Below the pieces are notes generated by a model. It was not told where the DNA came from and did not search any database. It saw only the letters and a program-made list of their open reading frames with translations. A stretch of DNA of 21,444 nt from Akkermansia sp. GTDB lineage: Bacteria > Verrucomicrobiota > Verrucomicrobiia > Verrucomicrobiales > Akkermansiaceae. This document shows, in pieces, positions 7,635 through 17,832 of this stretch (the first letter of the stretch is position 1; each line of letters begins with the position of its first letter). The stretch is taken from the NCBI GenBank assembly GCA_017555465.1, contig JAFZGH010000107.1:1-21444 (forward strand), in the 5' to 3' direction. The translations under genes were made by a program, and so were the position numbers.

Positions 7635-8318
7635 TTATAATTCAACTGCGTCAAAATCCGGGCGGGCAGATGCCAGCGCCTGGTCCAGCTTATCCATATA
7701 CTCCTTCTGCGTGGCGTCATCCAGTTCAGCAGGTACATAGATTGGTTCTTTCACCAGAACGGAAACACGGGAAAAAGGCTTCGGAATCACAAAACCATCC
7801 CAGGCTTTCTTGATTCGCCAACATCTGGGAATATCAATGCAGAGGGGGAGAATAGGTAAGCCCGATACTGAAGCAAGGCGAATAACCCCCGGATGGCTCT
7901 TGTATATCGGGCCTTTCGGGCCATCTGGAGTAATGCACATGCAGCACCCATCCTCAAGCTCTCGCAGCATATCCCGGAACCCGGCCACGCCGCGACGGTG
8001 GCTGGAACCACGAACTGCGCGCATGCCGTAATCTTCCGCCACAGTTGCAAGGAGTGCGCCATCCTTACTCGCACTTGTCAACATGCTCATGGGCACTTTT
8101 CCCTTGTTGACATATCGGTAGATGAAGCACGGAGTAAATGTCCTGTTATGCCACAGCGCAATGATACATTGCTTTTTGCCCAATATATCAGCCGCATTTC
8201 CCCGGTAACCCACCTTGAAGCGCAGCGTGCTGCACAAAGCAGTTATCAAGGCCCAGACAAGATGCCCCGCAGAGCGGGTCCACCACTTGGAACGCTTCTC
8301 TATACCCTTGCTGCTCAT
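7635..8318 (-). CDS. Lysophospholipid acyltransferase family protein (DUF374)
   Basis: This 227-residue protein has the DUF374 layout, a group related to the LpxL and PlsC acyltransferases that act on lipid A or phospholipids at the inner membrane. Visible motifs are LWHNR (55-59, standing where HX4D acyltransferases have their His), SASKDG (82-87), [10 protein letters not shown] (101-110) and TPDGPKGP (130-137). A hydrophobic N-terminal segment around 17-30 probably anchors it to the membrane. The substrate cannot be read from sequence; the family includes proteins thought to add acyl chains to lipid A-like molecules. It sits 16 bases downstream of the large membrane protein and 5 bases before folD, so it is probably in the same transcript. 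Confidence 0.85.
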   Translation of the reverse strand: MSSKGIEKRSKWWTRSAGHLVWALITALCSTLRFKVGYRGNAADILGKKQCIIALWHNRTFTPCFIYRYVNKGKVPMSMLTSASKDGALLATVAEDYGMRAVRGSSHRRGVAGFRDMLRELEDGCCMCITPDGPKGPIYKSHPGVIRLASVSGLPILPLCIDIPRCWRIKKAWDGFVIPKPFSRVSVLVKEPIYVPAELDDATQKEYMDKLDQALASARPDFDAVEL

Positions 8319-8334
8319 AGCATTTACTTATATA

Positions 8335-10038
8335 TCAAAATGGTGCAGAATTTCCAAAAGGATCTTCCGTTGTTTCAAACGGATTATTCATCGATTCGTT
8401 CGGTAAGAACGGAGTCTGTTTTTCATCCGTGCCAAAAGGAGAAGAAAAAGCATCACCAGCCTGCGGCTTCGCATTCATCCGCTCCGTTATCTTATCGATA
8501 TCATACTCGCTGAAAGGTATACGCGCAGGGCGTTCCCGACGGGCTATCACGGCACGGGCTTCCACCTCGGCCATATCATCAGCAGGGGCATTCCCCGTAC
8601 CGCGAAGATGCGTGCGCAAAATCGCCCAATCGCCATTCTGTTGGAAAATCGGATCCGGCCGTCCATCCGGATATTCCGCACGCGCCAGCAGCATGGGAAT
8701 TCCGTAGCTGATTTCGCCCGATAATTCATTATTCTCATTCAGAGATATCTTGCCACGCAGTGAAATGAGGTCGCGTTCCTCCATTGCCTCGCCGGACATC
8801 TCAAGAGTCATGACGCCGCCTTCGTGTTCCACTTTTACCGCGCCGCGATGCAGCGAAACCGGATTGTAGAACCGGCGTTTGGCAGGCTCGATATGTTCCG
8901 TAATCGCCATCATGGCAGGGAACGAACTCAAGCAGATGTTGCGCAAATGAAACTCCCCATTGAACACGGGCTCTTCGTGCTCACGCGCAAGAGTGATGGT
9001 AGCCAGATTACGTCCCTTCACATGAGCGGCAGCCTGAGTTCTAGCGGTAAAGAACTCCTCAAAACGACCGCGGGTGAAATCCGCAAAGTTCATATTGTCG
9101 GCCACAATGGAATATGGTCCGGCAAAATCAGCATCCGGGCCAATCTTGCCCGAGAACACAATGGAAGTACGACGCTGCTCCGGAATATCAGTCATGGTAT
9201 CCGTCGTGCCGCGCAACAGGAAATCCTCTATGCCGCGGGCAGAAATATGGAACTTGCTTTCGGTGATATTCACCGTCTTCCATCCCTTGATATGCAGCGA
9301 GCCAGAACTCAGCATCACCACACTTGAAACACCCGATGCATGCGGGTAATACATATAAGCATCAGCCTCTTTCAGCATCAGAGGCGCGGACTCCCCTTCT
9401 GAAAACATCACGCTCAGCTTCTTACACGCAATTCTAGAAAACTGCCACAACCCATTTCCCTGCGCCTGGGGCATATTCATGCGTGCGCCGGTGCGCAGAA
9501 CTACGGTGGCATTCTGCAGCGTCAGCTCCGTTCCCTGAATTTTGCTTCTGAAGAAGCTCATCCAATCCAGATTAGCCTCGACACCCACGAGTTCCACACG
9601 CTCCAGCATGCAGGATTCCGGGAACTCGGCCACTATGTTATTGAGGTGGAACGAAGTGCCATCCACACCGGCACCTTCTACCTGCACCGATGTTGCCCCC
9701 CAGTGCTGCTGCAATTCATGCTTGCAGGACTCAAGGTAGGCACTGCTCGACATAGAGGCCATCCGTACAAAGAGGAAAGCAATCAACAAAATGAGCACCA
9801 CAAAAGCACCGGCCAGCGTGAAGATGAAATTTTTACGGCCACGGCGCTTTTTCTCATGAGACGATATCATGACCTTACGTTTTTTGGTCACTCGCACCAC
9901 TTTGGTGCCATCGGCCCGCACAACCACCTCACGGTGGCGCTCCCGCGAGGGTTTGTCCTCGTTCAACTGCTTGATAATGCTGCGAACCTGAGTCAGGTTC
10001 TCCTCTTCTTCAGTAATCCTCTCGTTTTGCTCTGTCAT
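8335..10038 (-). CDS. Large single-pass membrane protein of unknown function, with a Pro-Phe repeat tail
   Basis: I do not recognise this 567-residue protein with confidence. Residues 1-70 are charged and cytoplasmic, ending in the basic stretch EKKRRGRKN, followed by a single membrane helix at about 71-91; by the positive-inside rule the rest is periplasmic. Residues 100-490 alternate short hydrophobic and polar stretches typical of repetitive beta structure. They vaguely recall AsmA-like proteins, which are linked to outer-membrane lipid traffic; that is a weak comparison. Residues 529-567 form a low-complexity tail with five P-F pairs (SPFG, TPFL, NPFE, DPFG, APF) ending in Phe. The start is preceded by GAGAG at good spacing. 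It lies 16 bases after the secretin stop, so it is probably co-expressed with it. Confidence 0.8.
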   Translation of the reverse strand: MTEQNERITEEEENLTQVRSIIKQLNEDKPSRERHREVVVRADGTKVVRVTKKRKVMISSHEKKRRGRKNFIFTLAGAFVVLILLIAFLFVRMASMSSSAYLESCKHELQQHWGATSVQVEGAGVDGTSFHLNNIVAEFPESCMLERVELVGVEANLDWMSFFRSKIQGTELTLQNATVVLRTGARMNMPQAQGNGLWQFSRIACKKLSVMFSEGESAPLMLKEADAYMYYPHASGVSSVVMLSSGSLHIKGWKTVNITESKFHISARGIEDFLLRGTTDTMTDIPEQRRTSIVFSGKIGPDADFAGPYSIVADNMNFADFTRGRFEEFFTARTQAAAHVKGRNLATITLAREHEEPVFNGEFHLRNICLSSFPAMMAITEHIEPAKRRFYNPVSLHRGAVKVEHEGGVMTLEMSGEAMEERDLISLRGKISLNENNELSGEISYGIPMLLARAEYPDGRPDPIFQQNGDWAILRTHLRGTGNAPADDMAEVEARAVIARRERPARIPFSEYDIDKITERMNAKPQAGDAFSSPFGTDEKQTPFLPNESMNNPFETTEDPFGNSAPF

Positions 10039-10054
10039 GTTTGAACTCTCAAAT

Positions 10055-12571
10055 TTAATCCGTCACCCCGCCCAGTTTTTCACCGGTGCCAATAACATGG
10101 CCCGTGGGGTCAACGATATCAACTTTCACAAATATCAGGAATGCTTTGCGGATTTTTTCCTCACCCTCGGAGCGGAACAAGCGTCCCACCATCGGCAGGT
10201 CACCCAGCACGGGCAATTTATCTTCATAGCGCACCGAGCGGGCCTCTTTCAAACCACCCATCACCACTACAGACCCAGAGCCGACAGTCAGTTTCGTGTT
10301 TTCCATGCGGCGCTTGAACACCGGCATCAGAATCTGGTTGTCAGTCAGGACGATACGCTCACCTTCCTCGCTGGTACTCGTCATCAGAAGTGAATAAATC
10401 GGGCTACCCCAATTCACGAACCCGTCAAATTCATTGATGGTGACCGTAAGCGCAAGGGTTACAAGCTGACCATCCGGGGAAACACTGGCATCGTGTACCT
10501 GTACAATGGAACCAACACCACCGACGGCGTCATCCACCATACCGAAACGGATAAACGATTCAGGATGAGAGGCCGCAGCCACAACCGAGCGACCATAGGA
10601 AGTCGAATTCCCTCCGTTTTCATTCTTGGTGGTTCCCAGAGCAATCTGCATCGAACCAATCTGAGGCTCTGAGTATGTCTCCGGGTAGAACATTTCATTC
10701 ACGTTGGCAAAAACCACCTGCTCATCACGCCCCGGCGTCAGAATAATGCGGGGATTGGACATGATATCCGTGCCCTTCTTCTGCGCAGCGCCTCGCATAA
10801 TCATGGTCACATCACCCGAATTCCACACCCCGCGGAACGAGAAGATGCCCGGAGCTTTTCTCTGAGAAGCCTCGTTCATACCATAGAGCCCGGCACGGCC
10901 ACTGCTGATTAAATTATCAACGTTATCCGTCGTCAGGGCGAGTTTGCCGGAACGCAGGCCTTCTGTTGCAGAGAAGCCCGTCTGGGGCATAGTTATCTGC
11001 GTTTGGACCGTCGGCACGCCGGCAGCCTCTGCTATATCCTGAGGTTTCGTGCCGGAGGCATACAACTGCTTGGGACCCAGATTGAAATTAAACATCCATT
11101 CAAATCCCAATTCATTCAAATCGTCCTCGGCCACTTCCATGGCAATGATATTCAGTACGACTGCGCGATCTGTCTCCAGAGGCATGGAGATGAGCTCCTC
11201 GATTTCCTCCTGATTGTATGCTGTATTGCGCACAGTCAGCGTCCGGGTGGACGCATCATAACGGGCATTGGCCCCCTCCGGGAATGATACTCCCATTTCC
11301 TTGAGAGCCACCACCGGATTCACACGACGCACCACCACTCGGGAACCAGATGAGAAATCATCCTCATCTTCGTCATCTTCTCCACCGTCGGTCTGAGAAT
11401 CGAAGAAATGCGGCGGCACAGAATATACGCGCTCCACCATGGGACCGAAATCGCGTCCGGAGTACGAAAGCTCCACGCCAATGGGCGTAATATAGTGCGT
11501 AATCCCCAGGTGTTTATCCAGAATATTCAGCAGGTCAAAAACGGAAATGTTGCTGAGGTTCAGATTCACCCGGCGGGACATGACAGTCTGGTATCCCTGC
11601 GTGTTTTCTGCACCAAAGCTGGGGATGAGGTTAATGGGACGCCCCGCGCTAATTCCCTGCCCTTCGAACCGGGCAATCTGTCCACGCAGCGCATCCAGCA
11701 CATCATTCACCGTAGCCTCTTCAAAAGCAATACGGGGAATCACCATTTCCTTAAGCGCAGCCACCATGCGGTTCTCCGTTTCAGCATCCTGATGCACCAC
11801 AGAGCCACTTTCCGTAGTCGCAATGCTGACCCGCTCATCCACAGACTGCGGCTCTTCCCATGCTTTATCCACGGCTGTCAACGCATTCTCACGGAAAGCA
11901 TTCCGTGCAGCGCTGTTATAATATTTCTGCCGGCGATTCTGCGTCAATTCCTTACCACGTTGAGCAGCCGAATTGTAAGCATCAATACGCAGCACCGAAT
12001 CAAATGTCTCCAGCGCCTTATCATAAAGCCCCAGGTCATAGTATCCATATGCCAGTGTCAGCAGGCGCTTCACCTCTGCCACATTACCTACATGCTGGGG
12101 AGTCAGCGCACGATTCGTCCGAGTCGGGTCCTGCGTCTTGGCTAATTCGTGAGCCGCAAACTTGTGGCCGGGAGAAAGCTCCAGCGCCTCCTTCATGAAC
12201 GACTCCGCTTCATCTGTACGGCCCACAGTGCGGTAATCCATACCCTTGGCCACCAGCGCATCAGCCAGACTATCCTTGATGAACTTCACCTGCTTTTCAG
12301 TAGCCGGAGCTTTCGGCATCGTCGCCAGAGCCTCGCGGTAGCAATCTACGGCAACTCCATAACGCCCCGCAGCATAAGCAGTACGAGCCTCCTGCAATTT
12401 CTGAAGAGCATCGCGCGCTGCATACTGACGCTGAGCCGTTTCCGAAGCAGACAACGATGAGGCGGAAGATTCCTGAGCCCCAACCTGCGGGGCAAGAGAG
12501 AGCGCCACCGATGATACCAGAGACAACAGGACTGAGCGAGAATTAAGGCCGTTCATAGCAAGTGAAAGCAT
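10055..12571 (-). CDS. TPR-containing outer-membrane secretin
   Basis: From the ATG at 12571 this is an 838-residue protein. The frame is open to 12694, but that would overlap rpoD and its terminator, and only the later start puts a signal peptide at the N-terminus (hydrophobic core LLSLVSSVALSLAP, likely cleavage near VGAQ). Residues about 50-215 look like TPR repeats, for example AYAAGRYGVAVDCYREAL and YYDLGLYDKALETFDSVL. Residues about 275-370 look like secretin N-domains. An acidic stretch (GGEDDEDEDD, about 396-405) follows. The C-terminal secretin channel ends with the family signature LPVLGDLPMVGRLFRS (about 786-801). Secretins form outer-membrane rings for type II secretion or type IV pili. 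No other secretion gene adjoins it, so the system it serves is not shown. The N-terminal TPRs recall Akkermansia pilus-type secretins. Confidence 0.9.
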   Translation of the reverse strand: MLSLAMNGLNSRSVLLSLVSSVALSLAPQVGAQESSASSLSASETAQRQYAARDALQKLQEARTAYAAGRYGVAVDCYREALATMPKAPATEKQVKFIKDSLADALVAKGMDYRTVGRTDEAESFMKEALELSPGHKFAAHELAKTQDPTRTNRALTPQHVGNVAEVKRLLTLAYGYYDLGLYDKALETFDSVLRIDAYNSAAQRGKELTQNRRQKYYNSAARNAFRENALTAVDKAWEEPQSVDERVSIATTESGSVVHQDAETENRMVAALKEMVIPRIAFEEATVNDVLDALRGQIARFEGQGISAGRPINLIPSFGAENTQGYQTVMSRRVNLNLSNISVFDLLNILDKHLGITHYITPIGVELSYSGRDFGPMVERVYSVPPHFFDSQTDGGEDDEDEDDFSSGSRVVVRRVNPVVALKEMGVSFPEGANARYDASTRTLTVRNTAYNQEEIEELISMPLETDRAVVLNIIAMEVAEDDLNELGFEWMFNFNLGPKQLYASGTKPQDIAEAAGVPTVQTQITMPQTGFSATEGLRSGKLALTTDNVDNLISSGRAGLYGMNEASQRKAPGIFSFRGVWNSGDVTMIMRGAAQKKGTDIMSNPRIILTPGRDEQVVFANVNEMFYPETYSEPQIGSMQIALGTTKNENGGNSTSYGRSVVAAASHPESFIRFGMVDDAVGGVGSIVQVHDASVSPDGQLVTLALTVTINEFDGFVNWGSPIYSLLMTSTSEEGERIVLTDNQILMPVFKRRMENTKLTVGSGSVVVMGGLKEARSVRYEDKLPVLGDLPMVGRLFRSEGEEKIRKAFLIFVKVDIVDPTGHVIGTGEKLGGVTD

Positions 12572-12634
12572 ACTACCATTTTTCAAGCCGAAAGTCACTC
12601 TAAAAGTGCGTGTTTTTCCAATTTTTGTAACAAA

Positions 12635-12665
12635 TGGCGGCTCTCTGAACACCAGAGAGCCGCCA
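12635..12665 (-). terminator. Terminator of rpoD
   Basis: A perfect 13-base-pair stem (12635-12647 with 12653-12665) closes a 5-base loop. On the minus strand it is followed by TTTGTTAC. It lies 22 bases beyond the rpoD stop and separates rpoD from the secretin gene. Confidence 0.85.
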
Positions 12666-12687
12666 GAAAATCCAGACCTGCCTTGCA

Positions 12688-15015
12688 TCAGCATTCTGCA
12701 GAGTCGGGCAGATACCCCTTAATCTTGCTGATACGCGTGGGATGACGCAGCTTACGCAAAGCTTTCGCCTCAATCTGACGAATACGCTCACGGGTCACAT
12801 TAAACTGACGCCCCACCTCTTCCAGCGTGCGGGGATTGCCATCCTTCAGGCCGAAGCGCTGCTCAATCACAGCACGCTCGCGGGAGTTAAGCGTGTTGAG
12901 CACATCGCCAATCTTATCGCGCAGCGAGTTGTAGGAAGCGCCGTCCATAGGATTCTCCGCGCTCTTATCTTCCAGGAAATCACCGAACGAAGTATCATCC
13001 GAATCACCCACCGGCTGCTGCATGGAAATCGGCTGCTGGGCCATCTTGAGCACGCTGCGCACCTTCTCCACCGACATCACAGCTCCCTTGTTAGGCTCCT
13101 CTGCCAGGGCTGCAGCAATTTCCTCCGGCGTAGGCTCACGCCCGAAATCCTGCACCAATTTCTTCTGCACACGCATGAGCTTGTTAATCGTCTCAATCAT
13201 GTGCACCGGAATGCGGATGGTTCGCGCCTGGTCTGCAATGGAACGCGTAATGGCCTGGCGAATCCACCATGTAGCGTATGTGGAGAACTTATACCCACGG
13301 CGATACTCAAACTTCTCCACCGCCTTCATAAGCCCCATGTTACCCTCCTGAATCAGATCCAGGAACGCAAGACCACGGTTGGTGTACTTCTTGGCAATGG
13401 AAATCACCAGACGCAGGTTGGCCTCAATCATCTCACGCTTGGCAGCCTCGGCATCCTTCATGCTCTGGCTCATCAGCTTGTAATTCTCCAGGAACTGAGG
13501 AATCGGCATCCAGAGCTCCATTTCAAATTCCTTGAGAGCATCGCGATAAAGCGGATTTTCCGGGTCGGCCTCGCGCTGGCGCAGCACCTTCTTGATGCGC
13601 TGGCGCAGATCTCGCAATTCCTTCACGAAGTCCTCATACACCTTACCCTTAAATGAGAATCCGGCATACAGCTCGGTAAGCGTTTCCAGTTTCTCTTCAA
13701 ATTCCTTCTGCGGGCCGGCCACAGACTTCTTGCGCTTACGCGCAGAGCACAGGCGGGCATAGCAGGCCTGCACCTCAGCATGACGGGTCATCACCTTGGT
13801 CACCAGCGGAGGCAGCTCTTTCAGATACTTATCACGGCGGTCGATATTCTTATCAACCACCACGCGGTCAAAGCGCTCTTCGTTATGCTGCACCTTGTCC
13901 GCCGTATCGCAATAGTAAATAGCCACCACACCGAAGCGGTGCAGATAACGCTGCAAATCTTCCTCAGCCTGGTCAATCTTGCGGGAGATTTCCACCTCCT
14001 TCTGACGGGAGAGCAGATCCTTCAAGCCCATCTGCTTAAGGTACATGCGCACCGGGTCGTCAAGGATATCCAGCTTGGCCTCCATCTTCTCGGCCTCATC
14101 CTCCTCTCCGCTTTCGGTCATACGCTGACGCTCACCGTAGGTATCCACATCGGAAGCATCAATGATATCAAACTGCATACCGCGCAGACGCTCCATGATT
14201 TCCTCATAATCGGTGGGGTCAATAACATCGTGCGGAAGCACATCGTTGATATCATCATAGGTCAGGTAACCCTGTTCCTGAGCCTGGCGAATCAGCTCTT
14301 TAATTTTCTCCTGCACCACCGGGCTGTTCACCAGGCGGCCATCCTTGGAGCTCAACTCTTCAGCAGAAAGAGGCTTGACGGCATATTCCTCTTCATCGCG
14401 CACTTCCACACCCACCAGGTGTAGACGCTCGAACAGACGAGCCTGGTCATTATCCTCCGTTTCATCCGGCGGCAGAGAATTCTCAATATCCTCAGCCGTC
14501 ACATAACCATTGTTTTTCTTGGCAATGGCCAGCAGCGACTTGAAGGCAGCCTTCAGCGTAGCATCTTCGGCAAAAAACTCATTCATTTCTGCCGCAGAAA
14601 TCTGGGGCGTAAAATGCTTGCTTTTTTTCTCGCGCGACTTAGTCTCCTTGGCCTTGGGCTTACTTTCCTCTGCCTCTGGTTCGGTTTCCACCACAGGCGC
14701 CGGGGCAGGCGCAAGCCCCATCATAATTTCGAAATCATCGGGCTCATGCACAGCGGGAGCGACAGGTTCCTCCACCGGTGCAACCTTTTTCTCAGGTTTA
14801 GGCGCAGGCGTCACTTTAGCAGCAGGCTTCTTCTCCGCTTTAGGTGCAGACTTCGTCGTTTTCTTAGCAGCAGAGGCGGCCTGTGCCTCTACCTTTACAG
14901 GCTTTTCCTTAGGCGCAGCGGCTTTCTTTGCAGCCGTTTTCGGCTTAGCCTTGGCAGGAGCTTTTGCAGAATCTTTCTTAGGAGTCGACATAATCGTGGA
15001 TAAAACTGTGGGCAT
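12688..15015 (-). CDS. rpoD: Primary RNA polymerase sigma factor RpoD
   Basis: This 775-residue protein is the housekeeping sigma factor that directs RNA polymerase to -35/-10 promoters. Residues 10-135 are a Lys/Ala/Pro/Glu-rich low-complexity head. Two region 1.1-like segments follow at about 154-211 and 235-290. Region 1.2 starts at [12 protein letters not shown] (319-330), then comes a non-conserved insert (about 355-520). Region 2 includes [13 protein letters not shown] and [17 protein letters not shown] (577-593). Region 3 begins [16 protein letters not shown] (598-613), and region 4 has the helix-turn-helix [19 protein letters not shown] (731-749). A second ATG at 14991 gives MSTPKKDS, but GGTGGAG just ahead of the 15015 ATG slightly favours the longer form. 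Promoter and terminator are its own. Confidence 0.97.
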   Translation of the reverse strand: MPTVLSTIMSTPKKDSAKAPAKAKPKTAAKKAAAPKEKPVKVEAQAASAAKKTTKSAPKAEKKPAAKVTPAPKPEKKVAPVEEPVAPAVHEPDDFEIMMGLAPAPAPVVETEPEAEESKPKAKETKSREKKSKHFTPQISAAEMNEFFAEDATLKAAFKSLLAIAKKNNGYVTAEDIENSLPPDETEDNDQARLFERLHLVGVEVRDEEEYAVKPLSAEELSSKDGRLVNSPVVQEKIKELIRQAQEQGYLTYDDINDVLPHDVIDPTDYEEIMERLRGMQFDIIDASDVDTYGERQRMTESGEEDEAEKMEAKLDILDDPVRMYLKQMGLKDLLSRQKEVEISRKIDQAEEDLQRYLHRFGVVAIYYCDTADKVQHNEERFDRVVVDKNIDRRDKYLKELPPLVTKVMTRHAEVQACYARLCSARKRKKSVAGPQKEFEEKLETLTELYAGFSFKGKVYEDFVKELRDLRQRIKKVLRQREADPENPLYRDALKEFEMELWMPIPQFLENYKLMSQSMKDAEAAKREMIEANLRLVISIAKKYTNRGLAFLDLIQEGNMGLMKAVEKFEYRRGYKFSTYATWWIRQAITRSIADQARTIRIPVHMIETINKLMRVQKKLVQDFGREPTPEEIAAALAEEPNKGAVMSVEKVRSVLKMAQQPISMQQPVGDSDDTSFGDFLEDKSAENPMDGASYNSLRDKIGDVLNTLNSRERAVIEQRFGLKDGNPRTLEEVGRQFNVTRERIRQIEAKALRKLRHPTRISKIKGYLPDSAEC

Positions 15016-15031
15016 ACTCCACCCATTACGG

Positions 15032-15055
15032 ATTTTGTCAAGTGTTTGGCAAAAT
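15032..15055. repeat. Operator-like inverted repeat at the rpoD transcription start
   Basis: ATTTTGTC (15032-15039) and GGCAAAAT (15048-15055) match as inverted arms at 7 of 8 positions across an 8-base spacer. The repeat sits about 8 bases downstream of the -10 element, around the expected start point, where a repressor could bind. A leader hairpin is the other possibility. Confidence 0.4.
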
Positions 15056-15063
15056 TTGCGAGC

Positions 15064-15091
15064 ATTATATAGGCAAAACGCAGGCTGTCAA
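15064..15091 (-). promoter_or_regulatory. Strong promoter of rpoD
   Basis: On the minus strand a perfect TTGACA (15091-15086), a 16-base spacer and a perfect TATAAT (15069-15064) lie about 50 bases before the rpoD start. This is the best promoter in the window and implies a leader of roughly 42 bases. Confidence 0.88.
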
Positions 15092-15131
15092 CCCGCCCCA
15101 CACCAATATGACACAATTTCGTGTTATTTTT

Positions 15132-17123
<1,992 letters not shown>

Positions 17124-17144
17124 GGTGGAGAGCAGCTAAAGAAA

Positions 17145-17177
17145 CGCAGGCACCCACCCTGGCGGAGAGTGCCTGCG
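17145..17177 (-). terminator. Terminator between cyclophilin and the ABC-F gene
   Basis: CGCAGGCAC (17145-17153) pairs perfectly with GTGCCTGCG (17169-17177) around a 15-base loop. On the minus strand it is followed by TTTCTTTAG. It lies 15 bases after the cyclophilin stop and 21 bases before the ABC-F start. The U-tract is imperfect, so some read-through is likely. Confidence 0.6.
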
Positions 17178-17192
17178 CAAGCATGGAATCAT

Positions 17193-17717
17193 TTACTTTC
17201 TGAGCATGCTGTTCCAGCGCTCAATGTTGCGGGCCTGTTCCTCGAAGAGGTCGGCGCAGTCATCGTGAATCTCGATGGCAACAATCTTATCACCCTGGCG
17301 CACAGCATTCACCACATCCTGGTCCGCAGCGGAAAGAACCTCACCAAAAATGGTGTGCTTGCCATTCAGCCACTCGGTGGGCACGTGGGTGATGAAGAAC
17401 TGGGAACCATTCGTTCCCTGCCCTGTCCAGGTGCGGCCGGCGTTGGCCATAGCCAGCAGACCGGGCTTGGTGAACTTGAGGTCAGGGCGGCATTCATCAT
17501 CAAACTTATAGCCGGGACCACCGCAGCCGGTGCCCTCAGGGTCGCCACCCTGAATCATGAAATCAGCAATCACACGGTGGAAGGTCAGACCATTGTAAAA
17601 ACCCTTGCTGGCCAGATTCAGGAAACTGGCAGCGGTCATGGGAGTCTTGGAAGCGAACACCGTGAGGTTGATATCGCCCTTGCTGGTCTTCATCGTGATT
17701 TTCTTATCAGTAGCCAT
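17193..17717 (-). CDS. Cyclophilin-type peptidyl-prolyl cis-trans isomerase
   Basis: From the ATG at 17717 this is a 174-residue single-domain cyclophilin, which speeds cis-trans isomerisation of X-Pro bonds. The frame is open further upstream, but the extra 18 residues do not belong to the family and would overlap the likely promoter. Active-site residues are present: FHRV (46-49, catalytic Arg48), QGGDP (56-60), NGSQFFI (103-109) and TEWLNGKHTIFG (114-125). Trp116 is where human cyclophilin A has the Trp that confers cyclosporin binding. No signal peptide is seen, so it should be cytoplasmic. The C-terminal 25 residues extend past the usual fold and are charged. It is transcribed divergently from aguB. 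Confidence 0.95.
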   Translation of the reverse strand: MATDKKITMKTSKGDINLTVFASKTPMTAASFLNLASKGFYNGLTFHRVIADFMIQGGDPEGTGCGGPGYKFDDECRPDLKFTKPGLLAMANAGRTWTGQGTNGSQFFITHVPTEWLNGKHTIFGEVLSAADQDVVNAVRQGDKIVAIEIHDDCADLFEEQARNIERWNSMLRK

Positions 17718-17724
17718 GCGCCGC

Positions 17725-17753
17725 ACCATACCACCCGGCTGCACAAAAAGCAA
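17725..17753 (-). promoter_or_regulatory. Possible promoter of the cyclophilin gene
   Basis: On the minus strand TTGCTT (17753-17748), a 17-base spacer and TATGGT (17730-17725) end 7 bases before the start codon, which would give a leaderless mRNA. The hexamers are weak matches; the placement parallels aguB. Confidence 0.28.
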
Positions 17754-17779
17754 GGGCAAAAACACCACCATGCCGCACT

Positions 17780-17813
17780 TTCGCGCGCGCCACAGGCTTG
17801 CAACGCGCGCGAA
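17780..17813. repeat. Perfect alternating-CG inverted repeat over the aguB promoter
   Basis: TTCGCGCGCG (17780-17789) and CGCGCGCGAA (17804-17813) are perfect 10-base inverted arms across a 14-base spacer that contains the -35 element of aguB. It could be an operator or a cruciform/Z-DNA-prone site; alternating CG makes chance symmetry easier. Confidence 0.5.
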
Positions 17814-17826
17814 TGTATGGTATCAT
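17798..17826 (+). promoter_or_regulatory. Promoter of aguB, leaderless arrangement
   Basis: TTGCAA (17798-17803), a 17-base spacer and TATCAT (17821-17826) lie directly before the gene. Only six bases separate the -10 from the ATG at 17833, so transcription would begin at or next to the start codon. Confidence 0.5.
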
Positions 17827-17832
17827 GCGGCC

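Noticed and set aside
12572..12694. Upstream extension of the secretin frame to an ATG at 12694
   Set aside because: It would run through the rpoD terminator, overlap the rpoD stop and bury the signal peptide 41 residues in.
14993..15004. DnaA-box-like TTATCCACG near the rpoD start
   Set aside because: A single near-match inside a coding start, with no cluster of boxes, AT-rich unwinding region or dnaA/dnaN neighbours.
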